Of a stretch of DNA of 64,000 nucleotides, positions 1-8,246 are shown one piece after another. The number at the start of each line of letters is the position of its first letter. Position 1 is the first letter of the stretch. A program made the translations under genes and the position numbers. Origin of the DNA: Zavarzinella sp. (lineage in GTDB: Bacteria; Planctomycetota; Planctomycetia; Gemmatales; Gemmataceae); the NCBI GenBank assembly GCA_041399155.1, contig JAWKTI010000008.1, positions 45,142 to 109,141 on the forward strand, in the 5' to 3' direction. The notes below the pieces were generated by a model. The model had not been told where the DNA came from and ran no database searches. It was given only the letters and a program-made list of their open reading frames with translations.

Positions 1-63
1 CAAAAATTAATGAGTACGCTGCACCCGGATCTGCTGCCCAGCACCCAGGAAAAAGCAGATTGA
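1..63 (+). CDS. C-terminal tail of a protein cut by the window edge (possible sigma factor)
   Basis: Frame 1 is open from the first base to a TGA at 61-63 and encodes about 20 residues ending in LLPSTQEKAD. The next gene is an anti-sigma-like membrane protein, and such genes usually follow an ECF sigma factor, so this could be the end of one. The fragment is too short to identify by itself; the link is inferred from context only. Confidence 0.3.
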   Translation, partial: QKLMSTLHPDLLPSTQEKAD

Positions 64-154
64 TGATATGTGAGCCGATGTTAGCTGCGGTTGGTATTGT
101 GATCCGACAGCATTGACTTCGGTTGGTTTTATTTGTTTGAAGTGAGTTTTTTCG

Positions 155-1048
155 ATGACACCCTGTAAGCAGACCCAAAGCAAGCTGCTGACAATTCGAG
201 ATACGGCAAAGATCAGCCCCGATCTTGCCGCCCACGTGCAGCAGTGCAGCACCTGTGCTGCCTGGCTGCAGGCGTTGTCGTCGATGCAACAGGCGATCAT
301 CGTAGCACCGAAGCCGGATAGCTCCGAACGGAAAAACGCCTTTATCAATCAGTTCCTTGCCGCACCAGTGGTGCAGGCAGCAACAGAGCGACCCGCACCG
401 AAAAAGGCGGTACCTGCAAAGAAATCTGCCACCAATGTACCGATAGAATCGCCACGTGAATCGATTCAGTTGACAGAGCCAAAGCCCAAACCAGCCACGG
501 AACAACCTGTTTTCACTCCCACCGTGCGTCAACCGTTCAGTGAACGTGTTGCCAGGTTGTGGCCAGCCGGCATTGCAGCGGGTCTGATCCTTACTTTCAC
601 ATTTGTCTGGTACGGATTCTTTCACACGAACGATACACCCGTTGCAGAAACCCCTCGCGACCCCTTTTTGAATGATGTGGTTGCCACCACCATGGAAATT
701 GATCGTTCCAACACAACGGGCGAGCGGGTAAAGTTGTACCATCAGTTGGCCGACCGCATCCACGAACAGGCTCGTTCGCTGGCACGCGTGGCACCCGATG
801 AGCTGGAATCGCTGGCTCGGATGTATGCCACGGTGGTATCCGATGGCCTCGTGGCACAGGCGAACTCGCTTGCACCGCAGGAAAAACAGCAGTTGACAGA
901 TTATGTCCGTCGACTGGCAGAAAGCGAACAGGCTGCAGAACGACTGGCTGCGGAAGCCCCACCTCAAAGTATTCCCCACCTGAAGGCGATTGCCCAAACC
1001 GCCCGACAGGGTCGGATTCATCTGGCTAAAATGCGGGGGCAGATCTGA
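155..1048 (+). CDS. Anti-sigma-factor-like single-pass membrane protein
   Basis: A 297-residue protein. Near the N-terminus it has H27-x3-C31-x2-C34, the zinc-binding arrangement of ZAS anti-sigma domains, with a further Cys at position 4. A Pro/Lys/Ala-rich linker follows (about 75-125), then one hydrophobic span (about 137-158) and a 140-residue C-terminal part that is charged and helical. This fits a cytoplasmic zinc domain that holds an ECF sigma factor, tethered to the membrane with an outside or periplasmic sensor part. The stop overlaps the next start as TGATG, so the two genes are probably translationally coupled. No intact sigma factor is visible in the window; it may lie just left of base 1. 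The zinc motif is seen directly; the anti-sigma role is inferred. Confidence 0.55.
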   Translation: MTPCKQTQSKLLTIRDTAKISPDLAAHVQQCSTCAAWLQALSSMQQAIIVAPKPDSSERKNAFINQFLAAPVVQAATERPAPKKAVPAKKSATNVPIESPRESIQLTEPKPKPATEQPVFTPTVRQPFSERVARLWPAGIAAGLILTFTFVWYGFFHTNDTPVAETPRDPFLNDVVATTMEIDRSNTTGERVKLYHQLADRIHEQARSLARVAPDELESLARMYATVVSDGLVAQANSLAPQEKQQLTDYVRRLAESEQAAERLAAEAPPQSIPHLKAIAQTARQGRIHLAKMRGQI

Positions 1049-1542
1049 TGAGATTTCTACTGCCCTGCACCACTGCCTTATTGTGCTGTATGTTGCTGGT
1101 TGCCCAGGATCGGCAAGACCTGCCACCAGGGGTGCGATCGCAACAATATGCCAGCAACAAGGTGCTGATCGAATCGATGGTGAACCATGCGGTTCTGAAC
1201 AGCAAGTCGCCTGGTGACTTACTGGTTCGCACAGATTCGTATTCCAGCCTGTTTCTTAGTTTTGCGAAAGAACTGGATGTGACCGCCGATCCAAGCCGTC
1301 AGGCGGAATTGCGGCACCACCTGCAGCAAATTGTGCAACGTGGGGTAAAGCCCACCGTGGCAACGATTTCAAAACGTCTGCAGCAGGGAACACAACTGCC
1401 GGAATATCCCACGACTCGGACACAAATGCTCACTGCCATTCAGGCACTTTCACAAAGCACCACGGGTGATCCTGCGTTGATGAATGATCTGACTGACCTG
1501 CAGCATTCCCTCCCCGCTGCACCCACCAACAAGCAAGATTAA
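1048..1542 (+). CDS. Small secreted helical protein, partner of the anti-sigma-like gene
   Basis: A 164-residue protein with a hydrophobic N-terminal signal (about residues 2-19, ending in VAQD), so probably exported. The rest is helical and contains no catalytic motif I recognise. It starts inside the stop codon of the preceding anti-sigma-like gene (TGATG), so the two are almost certainly co-transcribed and may act together at the envelope. Function unknown. Confidence 0.55.
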   Translation: MRFLLPCTTALLCCMLLVAQDRQDLPPGVRSQQYASNKVLIESMVNHAVLNSKSPGDLLVRTDSYSSLFLSFAKELDVTADPSRQAELRHHLQQIVQRGVKPTVATISKRLQQGTQLPEYPTTRTQMLTAIQALSQSTTGDPALMNDLTDLQHSLPAAPTNKQD

Positions 1543-1656
1543 TAGTGTCACATTTACGCTTATTGCTATAGTTGTGCAAAGCAGCAAAATGCAAACTGAT
1601 TAAACTACGGCAATGATAGTTGACAATCTAATGCTATAGCTTGTAGCTGAAATTGG

Positions 1657-2121
1657 TTAAAGCGTAAGCCCATCTCTTCCTAGTAAATAATTGTTACCCC
1701 AATGCAGTACGGAATATCGATTTTTTAGCCAGTCATCAATATCTTTACGAAAGATAAGAGCATCATCGTCAGAATATTCTTCAGGTTGGCCAAGAAAATC
1801 TTCCAGGTCAATTGGGAACAACTTCAGCCCAACATTCCAATCCGCCAGAAAAAAAAGGGCGATATTGATTGGTGCTTCGACAACAGCTAATGATTCGGAA
1901 ATACGCTTAATATCTATGGTTACAATTTGTTCTATATAAGGGCCAAGTCCATGGCTGAGATCTACGCTGGCGTTGTACTTCGTAAATTCGAGTAAGTTTC
2001 CTGTGTTATCAAATGAAATAAATGCAATGAAGTTTTCAACTTGTCCAAACAAGTATTGTTTTCCATCAATCCTTTTTCCAGTATAGTAAGCTGGTGGGCT
2101 GGATTGTATCTTGTAAATCAT
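1657..2121 (-). CDS. Hypothetical protein, AT-rich orphan gene
   Basis: A 154-residue protein starting at MIYKIQSS. An upstream extension of the frame runs inside the HAD gene and was rejected; the chosen ATG has an AGGA-type ribosome site about ten bases upstream. The product is acidic, with many aromatic residues and an acidic patch (QPEEYSDDDA) before the C-terminal WLKNRYSVLHWGNNYLLG. The gene is visibly richer in A+T than its neighbours, which suggests acquisition. Size, acidity and composition are like those of immunity-type or SUKH-type proteins, but no family motif is clear. Function not assigned. Confidence 0.55.
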   Translation of the reverse strand: MIYKIQSSPPAYYTGKRIDGKQYLFGQVENFIAFISFDNTGNLLEFTKYNASVDLSHGLGPYIEQIVTIDIKRISESLAVVEAPINIALFFLADWNVGLKLFPIDLEDFLGQPEEYSDDDALIFRKDIDDWLKNRYSVLHWGNNYLLGRDGLTL

Positions 2122-2153
2122 TTGATTATTCCTGTATGAATAATTGATTAGAT

Positions 2154-2828
2154 TTACGCCATGCCCCAGGCATGCAGGACTTCGTGGGCGGCGGTAAAGT
2201 TTTCCACCAGATAGTCCGGTTGGCAGGCCTTCAATTGTTCGGGGGTGTGCCAGCCAGTGGATACTGCAACTGCTTTGGCACCGATGGCGCGGGCACATTG
2301 CACATCGGCTGGGGTGTCACCAATTACCCACACCTGATCACCCGCAATCGGAAACTGCAAATGGTGGTGCAGATCTACCATGGCTCGGCGGGCAACATCA
2401 TCGCGATTGGCCAGATTATCGGCGAAGCCACCAAACTGAAAATGATCCCACAGTCCAAAGTAACGCAGTTTCATTTCGGCCCCCTGGCGGATATTGCCCG
2501 TCAGCAGACCAAACAGGGTATTCTCTGTGGGGCGAGCAAAAATTTCCGTTATCCCAGGTAAAACCTCCCCACGGTGCGTCTTCAGGGCACGTGGCAAGTG
2601 ACTTAAATACTCCTGGTGCATCCGTTCCAAGTTTTCTGCAGTCACTGGCAGTTCATGAATCTCCAGCAGTTCGGCAATAATCCCAGGGTCGGTTCGCCCC
2701 GCAAAAGAGATGGAATCGCGGATTTCCGGCACCTGAAACGCTGTCTTCAGTGCAGCTTCCATTGCCCATTTCCCCGCACCGCCGGAACGAATCAGGGTGC
2801 CATCAATATCAAATAAAAGCACTTTCAT
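2154..2828 (-). CDS. HAD-family hydrolase, phosphoglycolate-phosphatase-like
   Basis: A 224-residue soluble enzyme. The start MKVLLFDIDGTL is chosen because the HAD motif I (DIDGT, nucleophile D7) normally begins within ten residues of the N-terminus; an upstream extension of 15 residues is unlikely. Motif II falls in FGLLTGN, and motif IV in WVIGDTPADVQCA supplies the magnesium-binding acids. A helical cap between residues about 17 and 85 marks subclass I, as in phosphoglycolate phosphatase (Gph) and similar phosphatases. The length is typical. The substrate cannot be read from the sequence; phosphoglycolate or another small phosphate ester is likely. It is in a minus-strand run, separated from its neighbours by non-overlapping gaps. 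Confidence 0.75.
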   Translation of the reverse strand: MKVLLFDIDGTLIRSGGAGKWAMEAALKTAFQVPEIRDSISFAGRTDPGIIAELLEIHELPVTAENLERMHQEYLSHLPRALKTHRGEVLPGITEIFARPTENTLFGLLTGNIRQGAEMKLRYFGLWDHFQFGGFADNLANRDDVARRAMVDLHHHLQFPIAGDQVWVIGDTPADVQCARAIGAKAVAVSTGWHTPEQLKACQPDYLVENFTAAHEVLHAWGMA

Positions 2829-3004
2829 GAAAATCTTCTCATTGTCGCCCCACAAAATGGGGTTGGGCACCACTTGCGAAACAAGCAGTTATTATGCAGA
2901 ACATCAGAATATTGTAGGGTTGAACAGAGCGATAGGAAAATGTGAGCAGACGTTATGAGAGCGAATGATAGAAATGCCTGAAAACCCTGTTCAGGATTCG
3001 TCAC

Positions 3005-3694
3005 TTAAACGCCGTGGCTTTGAACGGCCTGGAACAGATCTGCCATACGCAGATTGATTGCCACGCAGATGCGGTACAAAGTTTCAATCGAAGCGGAGTT
3101 TTTGCCCAGCTCGATCTGAGACAGATAACCAAGAGAAACACCCGTCTTTTTGGACATGGTTTCCAGGGTCATTTTCATCGCTTTGCGGCGGTCCCGGATG
3201 ACGGTTCCCAGGTTTTCCCGCAGTGCGTCTTCGGTCATCCGCAGCAGGCCTTTCGATTCAAGGCACCGTACCACCAGATTACGCATCGTCTGTGGGTCAA
3301 ACGGCTTGGTCAGATAGTCGTAAGTTCTTGCCCGCAAGCAGCTTAACGCACTTTCCACCGTGGGATAGCCGGTCACCACGATGACGCTGGCATCGGGTTG
3401 GTAATCGCGAATCCAGTTGAATATCTGATCGGCATTCAAGCCGGGAATAATGTAATCCATAATGATCAACTGATATTGTTGACCACGCAGGTAACTTTCG
3501 ATTTCCGTGGGGTTCGAAAGCGATTCAATCAGAAATCCGTCCTGATTCAGCAGGTTCTGCAAAAAAGTGCATACACTGGGATCATCATCCAGAATAAGGA
3601 TGCGAATCTCGCCTGCTGTTTGAAAATCAGCTAATCCTGCCTGTGCGGCAGGTGTCTGGCTTGGTCGTGGGGGTGCCATCACTCGCGCGTTCAT
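3005..3694 (-). CDS. Response regulator: receiver domain fused to an XRE-type helix-turn-helix
   Basis: A 229-residue protein. Residues about 31-145 form a receiver domain: acidic pair D36-D37-D38, phospho-acceptor D80 in IIMDYIIPG, T108 in VVTGY and K130 in YLTKPFD. Residues about 165-225 form a Cro/CI (XRE) helix-turn-helix, visible as RRKAMKMTLETMSKKTGVS followed by LSQIELGKNSASIETL. Most response regulators use OmpR, NarL or NtrC outputs; a single XRE domain is much less common. The first 28 residues are Pro/Ala-rich and may not be structured. It overlaps the kinase gene upstream by four bases (ATGA), so the pair forms one operon and presumably one phosphorelay. Target genes are unknown. 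Confidence 0.85.
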   Translation of the reverse strand: MNARVMAPPRPSQTPAAQAGLADFQTAGEIRILILDDDPSVCTFLQNLLNQDGFLIESLSNPTEIESYLRGQQYQLIIMDYIIPGLNADQIFNWIRDYQPDASVIVVTGYPTVESALSCLRARTYDYLTKPFDPQTMRNLVVRCLESKGLLRMTEDALRENLGTVIRDRRKAMKMTLETMSKKTGVSLGYLSQIELGKNSASIETLYRICVAINLRMADLFQAVQSHGV

Positions 3695-4797
3695 GTTGTC
3701 TGTTCTCCTTTCCGTTGCTTCACATAGTTGTTGGCGACATTCTGCCGATACATTGGCAATAACACGCGTATTGTTGTTCCATTGGGAGTGGTATGTATCC
3801 TAATCCCACCACGGTGCATACGCATCACCAGAGCAATAATTAACAAACCGAGGCCGTGGTGGCCGAGTTTGCTGCTGTTAATCAGTTCTTTGAGCAGATT
3901 GGGATAGATTTCCTGCATAATCCCAAGCCCGTTATCGGCGACGGTTACCTGCAGATACGTGCCAGGTTTCACATCGCCATTCCAGTAATCCACTTCGGTG
4001 GGCGATAATTCGGTCAGTTCCACGCCCAGTTTCACTTCCGAAACCCCATTCGCTTCCAGTGCATTCAGCAATAAATCCCCCACCACCAGCCGAATGTGGG
4101 ACTGATCCATCATCACCACCGGCATCGAATTCGGCAGGTCGGTGTGAATCTGTACATTCGGGTGGCTTTGCTGGTAATCTTCCACCAGCTTCAGCATGAT
4201 TGCCTGTGGGGTGCACGGCGATGGCGTGGTGCGTGCCGCCTGACTGAACTGGTGCAGGCGTTTGGTAAAATTAATCCCACGCTGGGTGGCTGCAAAGGCA
4301 TCGTTGGCATCACCATAGGCGGGGTGTTTTTCGTCCAGATTCTCAAACAACAGATACAAATGACCGTAAATCGCCTGAAACGTATTATCAATATCGTGGG
4401 CAATGCGACCAGTAATTCTGGCCATGCTTTTCAGGCGGTCCAGTGCCACAGAATGGATTGCTGGTGTTTCCAGCAATCGTTGCACACACACCACGTGCGG
4501 AATGGCACCTGCGACCAGCTTCAGCCAGTCTTTCTGCTGTTCGGTGACCTTTCCTGTTGCCCAGAATACGCCCGGCTGGTTCCGGAAGGTAAACGGATAT
4601 TCGAAGGTGGCACCTTCTTTGGGCAGTTCCGGGTAGGAACAGGCGGGATCCTGTTCCGGCCAGTATACCCCCACCTGGGGCAGTTGGAAGCTTGCTGCGA
4701 TCTCCTGGAAACACTCGCCGATCGTAGGCCAGTTGTCCCCTTCGTGCAATAGGCGGTGCAGCAATTGCATCCATGTGTTCGGAGAAGGATCGCTCAC
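3691..4797 (-). CDS. Soluble sensor histidine kinase
   Basis: A 368-residue protein with no membrane span. The N-terminal 110 residues look like a degenerate GAF/PAS-type sensor. The dimerisation and phospho-acceptor helix reads GRIAHDIDNTFQAI, with H134 the likely phosphorylation site and N138 in the NtrB-like HDxxN pattern. The ATPase domain follows, with LLLNALEAN (N box), VADNGLGI (G1) and HHGLGLLI (G2). It overlaps the downstream receiver-XRE regulator by four bases, so these are cognate partners. A cytoplasmic signal is implied because no signal peptide or transmembrane helix is present; its nature is unknown. The protein ends with a basic tail. Confidence 0.85.
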   Translation of the reverse strand: MSDPSPNTWMQLLHRLLHEGDNWPTIGECFQEIAASFQLPQVGVYWPEQDPACSYPELPKEGATFEYPFTFRNQPGVFWATGKVTEQQKDWLKLVAGAIPHVVCVQRLLETPAIHSVALDRLKSMARITGRIAHDIDNTFQAIYGHLYLLFENLDEKHPAYGDANDAFAATQRGINFTKRLHQFSQAARTTPSPCTPQAIMLKLVEDYQQSHPNVQIHTDLPNSMPVVMMDQSHIRLVVGDLLLNALEANGVSEVKLGVELTELSPTEVDYWNGDVKPGTYLQVTVADNGLGIMQEIYPNLLKELINSSKLGHHGLGLLIIALVMRMHRGGIRIHTTPNGTTIRVLLPMYRQNVANNYVKQRKGEQTT

Positions 4798-5380
4798 AAA
4801 AACTTACTCTGGGGAATTAATTCATTCTGTACCGCAGAAATTAACGCCCGAACTGAAAAATTATCAAAGTCAATACTTCTCTAGTTTATGTGTGGGCAAA
4901 GTCAAACGCTCTGTTCTGAAAAAATCATTTCTGATGATAAGTTTGAGAAAATGCACTGTAGCGAATGTGCGGAATCTGCGATGTCTGGGAAAACTGGGTA
5001 AGACTTTCCGGTCGCGAAACCCTGGCAGGTGTCGAATTCAGGTATGCTCTCAACTCTATTGATACTTGATTTGGGCTGAATTGTATACTTAAATTACTAT
5101 ATAAATGTGTTATTTTGTTCACAAAATCAATTGAATAACAATTTTGTTATATAACTTTCTGTTGCACTGAATTTCTTTTGGCATTTTTTGAGAATTATTT
5201 GCACCGCACGCCAGAAAGTGAAGTTATTCTCATTGTTGTCCACTGTGGCACAGGATCGGGAACTGATTTCAGCTTCTTTTTTCCCCACGTGGGGTGGTTT
5301 CTCAGTTCTGCACTCGCCAGTACATGGTTCGTTTCGGACAATAACATCATCTTTTATGCAATTGAACAGAGGCTTGTACC
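4798..5380. other. Intergenic region between the kinase and aconitase genes
   Basis: About 580 bases separate two divergent genes and must hold both promoters. The stretch 5080-5165 is strongly A+T-rich. Short open frames on both strands here lack ribosome sites and recognisable sequence, and one overlaps the aconitase start in another frame. I see no convincing gene, RNA or clear operator. Confidence 0.5.
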
Positions 5381-8071
5381 ATGTCGAACAGTTTCGGGAC
5401 ACAGTCTACCCTTATGGTGGACGGCAAATCGTACACCATTTATCGGTTGGCAGAAATTGAGAATCGCTTCCCACAGGCGAAGAAATTGCCATACTCATTA
5501 AAAATTCTGCTCGAAAATCTGTTACGCACGGAAAATGGCCTGTCGGTGATGGCGGGAGACATTGAGGCACTGTGCAATTGGGACCCCAAAGCGGAACCGG
5601 ATAAGGAAATCGCCTTCAGCCCTGCCCGCGTGCTGCTGCAGGATTTCACCGGTGTGCCTGCCATTGTCGATCTGGCGGCGATGCGGGACGCGATGAAAAA
5701 TCTGGGCGGCGATCCCGCCAAAATTAACCCACTGATTCCGTGCGAGCTGGTAATTGACCACTCAGTTCAGGTGGACGATTTTGGCACAAATACATCGTTT
5801 GAGAATAACACCCGCCTCGAATATGAACGAAATCAGGAGCGGTATACCTTCCTGCGGTGGGGGCAGAATGCCTTCAATAACTTCAAGGTGGTGCCACCGG
5901 AAACGGGGATTGTGCACCAGGTGAACCTGGAATATCTCGCCCGCGTTGCATTCGTTGATGGCGGAACCACCCCCAAAGTGTACCCCGATACGCTGGTGGG
6001 CACCGATTCCCACACTACGATGATCAATGGCGTGGGTGTCCTGGGCTGGGGTGTTGGTGGGATTGAAGCCGAGGCAGCGATGCTGGGGCAGCCAGTCACC
6101 ATGCTGATCCCACAAGTGGTTGGCTTTAAGCTGATTGGCAAACTCAAAGAGGGTGCCACCGCCACTGACCTGGTGCTCACCGTGACGCAAATGCTTCGTG
6201 CGAAAGGAGTTGTGGGCAAATTCGTCGAATTCTTCGGTGCCGGCCTCAGCCAGTTACCACTCGCCGATCGGGCAACCATCGCTAACATGGCACCGGAATA
6301 TGGTGCCACGTGCGGCATTTTCCCTGTCGATGAAGAAACGCTGCGTTACCTCCATACCACTGGACGGCCTGAAGGTTTGCTGAAACTGGTGGAAGCCTAC
6401 TACCGCGAACAGGGCCTGTTCCACACTCCAGACAGCCCGGAAGCAACGTATTCGGACGTACTGGAACTGGATCTGGCCACCGTAGTACCCAGTCTGGCGG
6501 GCCCCGCTCGTCCACAGGACCGCGTCGCACTGACAGCGGTGCCGGAATCATTTTCCAAAGCACTGCCCAAGTTGAAAGAAGCCGCCATGGCTGCCAAGCC
6601 CACGCTGGCAATGGCCGATAACGGCCCCACCACCCAAGTTCATATTGCCCCAGGGAATCTGAAAGATGGCTCCGTGGTAATTGCAGCAATCACCAGTTGC
6701 ACCAACACTTCTAACCCGTATGTGATGGTCGCCGCCGGCCTGGTGGCGAAAAAAGCCGCTGCACTTGGCCTGCACACCAAAGCGTGGGTAAAAACATCAC
6801 TGGCACCCGGTTCGAAGGTGGTTACCGACTACCTGACCGTTTCCGGCTTACTGCCCCACCTGGAAGCGTTGCGATTCAACGTGGTGGGCTATGGCTGCAC
6901 CACCTGCATTGGCAACAGCGGCCCACTGCCACCGGAAGTGTCGCAGTATATTCAGGCAGATCGCCTGGTGGTCACCTCTGTGCTGTCGGGCAACCGGAAC
7001 TTTGAAGGCCGCGTCCATGCAGAAGTGCGGGCGAATTACCTGGCCTCCCCACCGCTCGTGGTGGCATACGCTTTAGCTGGCCGGATTGACATTAATTGGG
7101 AAAAGGAACCAGTGGGCACTGGTTCTGATGGGAAGCCTGTTTATCTGAAGGATATCTGGCCTACCCACAAAGAAGTGGCGGATGTGGTGCACTCCAGCAT
7201 TAACCGCCAGCAGTTTGAAACGATTTATGGTCAGGTATTTGAAGGGGACAGCAATTGGCAGGCACTCACCGTGCCAGAAGGTGACCTGTATTCGTGGGAT
7301 CCCACTTCAACTTACATTGCCAACCCACCTTACTTTGAAGGGATGACCAAAACACCCCCACCTGTGAACGATATTGTGGGGGCACGGGTGCTGGCATTGC
7401 TGGGCGATTCGATTACCACTGACCACATTTCACCCGCAGGGAATATCAAAAAGGACAGCCCCGCTGGGGAGTTTCTGCTGGGCAATGGCGTCAGCCAGAA
7501 AGATTTCAACCAGTATGGTGCCCGCCGTGGGAACCACCACGTGATGATGCGTGGCACCTTTGCCAATGTGCGGCTGAAAAACCAACTGGTACCTGGTACA
7601 GAAGGGGGTGTGACCCGCTATCTGCCCGACAATCAGGAAACCAGCATCTACGATGCCTCCATGAAATACCAGCAGTCGGGCATCCCACTGGTAGTGCTGG
7701 CAGGGAAAGAGTACGGCTCCGGTTCTTCACGGGACTGGGCTGCCAAGGGTGCCCGCCTGTTGGGTATCCGTGCGGTGATTGCCCAAAGCTATGAACGTAT
7801 CCACCGTTCAAACCTGGTGGGGATGGGTGTTCTCCCACTGCAGTTCCAGGCGGGCGACAGTGCAGAAAGCCTGGGACTGACTGGTGAAGAAACCTTCCAG
7901 ATTACCGGCGTGGCAGAAAAACTGGACGCTGTTGGCCAGGGGAAGGTACTGATTACCGTGAAAGCAAACGACAAATCGTTTGACGTGTTATTACGCGTTG
8001 ATACCCCACAGGAAGTGCTGTATTACAAGCACGGCGGCATTCTGCAGTACGTCCTGCGTCAACTGGCCTAG
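5381..8071 (+). CDS. acnA: Aconitate hydratase A
   Basis: An 896-residue monomeric aconitase of the AcnA/IRP1 type, interconverting citrate and isocitrate in the TCA cycle in the cytoplasm. The three cysteines that hold the 4Fe-4S cluster are in TSCTNTSNP (about residue 438) and GYGCTTCIGNSGP (about 504-507). Other family signatures are LVGTDSHTTMINGVGVLGWGVGG in the N-terminal domains, LLGDSITTDHISPAG at the start of the swivel domain, and GKEYGSGSSRDWAAKG with the active-site Ser/Arg residues. Length is normal. The start MSNSFGTQ has an AGAGG site nine bases upstream. It is monocistronic: the next gene converges on it and a hairpin follows the stop. Confidence 0.97.
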   Translation: MSNSFGTQSTLMVDGKSYTIYRLAEIENRFPQAKKLPYSLKILLENLLRTENGLSVMAGDIEALCNWDPKAEPDKEIAFSPARVLLQDFTGVPAIVDLAAMRDAMKNLGGDPAKINPLIPCELVIDHSVQVDDFGTNTSFENNTRLEYERNQERYTFLRWGQNAFNNFKVVPPETGIVHQVNLEYLARVAFVDGGTTPKVYPDTLVGTDSHTTMINGVGVLGWGVGGIEAEAAMLGQPVTMLIPQVVGFKLIGKLKEGATATDLVLTVTQMLRAKGVVGKFVEFFGAGLSQLPLADRATIANMAPEYGATCGIFPVDEETLRYLHTTGRPEGLLKLVEAYYREQGLFHTPDSPEATYSDVLELDLATVVPSLAGPARPQDRVALTAVPESFSKALPKLKEAAMAAKPTLAMADNGPTTQVHIAPGNLKDGSVVIAAITSCTNTSNPYVMVAAGLVAKKAAALGLHTKAWVKTSLAPGSKVVTDYLTVSGLLPHLEALRFNVVGYGCTTCIGNSGPLPPEVSQYIQADRLVVTSVLSGNRNFEGRVHAEVRANYLASPPLVVAYALAGRIDINWEKEPVGTGSDGKPVYLKDIWPTHKEVADVVHSSINRQQFETIYGQVFEGDSNWQALTVPEGDLYSWDPTSTYIANPPYFEGMTKTPPPVNDIVGARVLALLGDSITTDHISPAGNIKKDSPAGEFLLGNGVSQKDFNQYGARRGNHHVMMRGTFANVRLKNQLVPGTEGGVTRYLPDNQETSIYDASMKYQQSGIPLVVLAGKEYGSGSSRDWAAKGARLLGIRAVIAQSYERIHRSNLVGMGVLPLQFQAGDSAESLGLTGEETFQITGVAEKLDAVGQGKVLITVKANDKSFDVLLRVDTPQEVLYYKHGGILQYVLRQLA

Positions 8072-8072
8072 C

Positions 8073-8094
8073 GTTTCATCGAAGAGGATGAAAC
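8073..8094 (+). terminator. Hairpin just after acnA
   Basis: An 8-bp perfect stem (GTTTCATC / GATGAAAC) with a six-base GAAGAG loop begins two bases after the acnA stop. The tract after it (ACTCTTC) is only weakly T-rich, so termination efficiency is uncertain; it may instead protect the mRNA 3' end. Confidence 0.5.
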
Positions 8095-8246
8095 ACTCTT
8101 CAAAATTGACCGAAGTTACGATAAACGAAATCCCGAATTGAAATCTGAGTATGGGTAAATTAAGTAAGTTTCCAAATCAGTGAAAGCCTGTTTTGTTAGA
8201 TTCGCATTGATGAACAACTATTTGTGGTTCATTCTGAAATTGATGT

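Noticed and set aside
5178..5501. Small plus-strand frames before and over the aconitase start
   Set aside because: They overlap the aconitase gene in other frames, lack ribosome sites and show no recognisable sequence.
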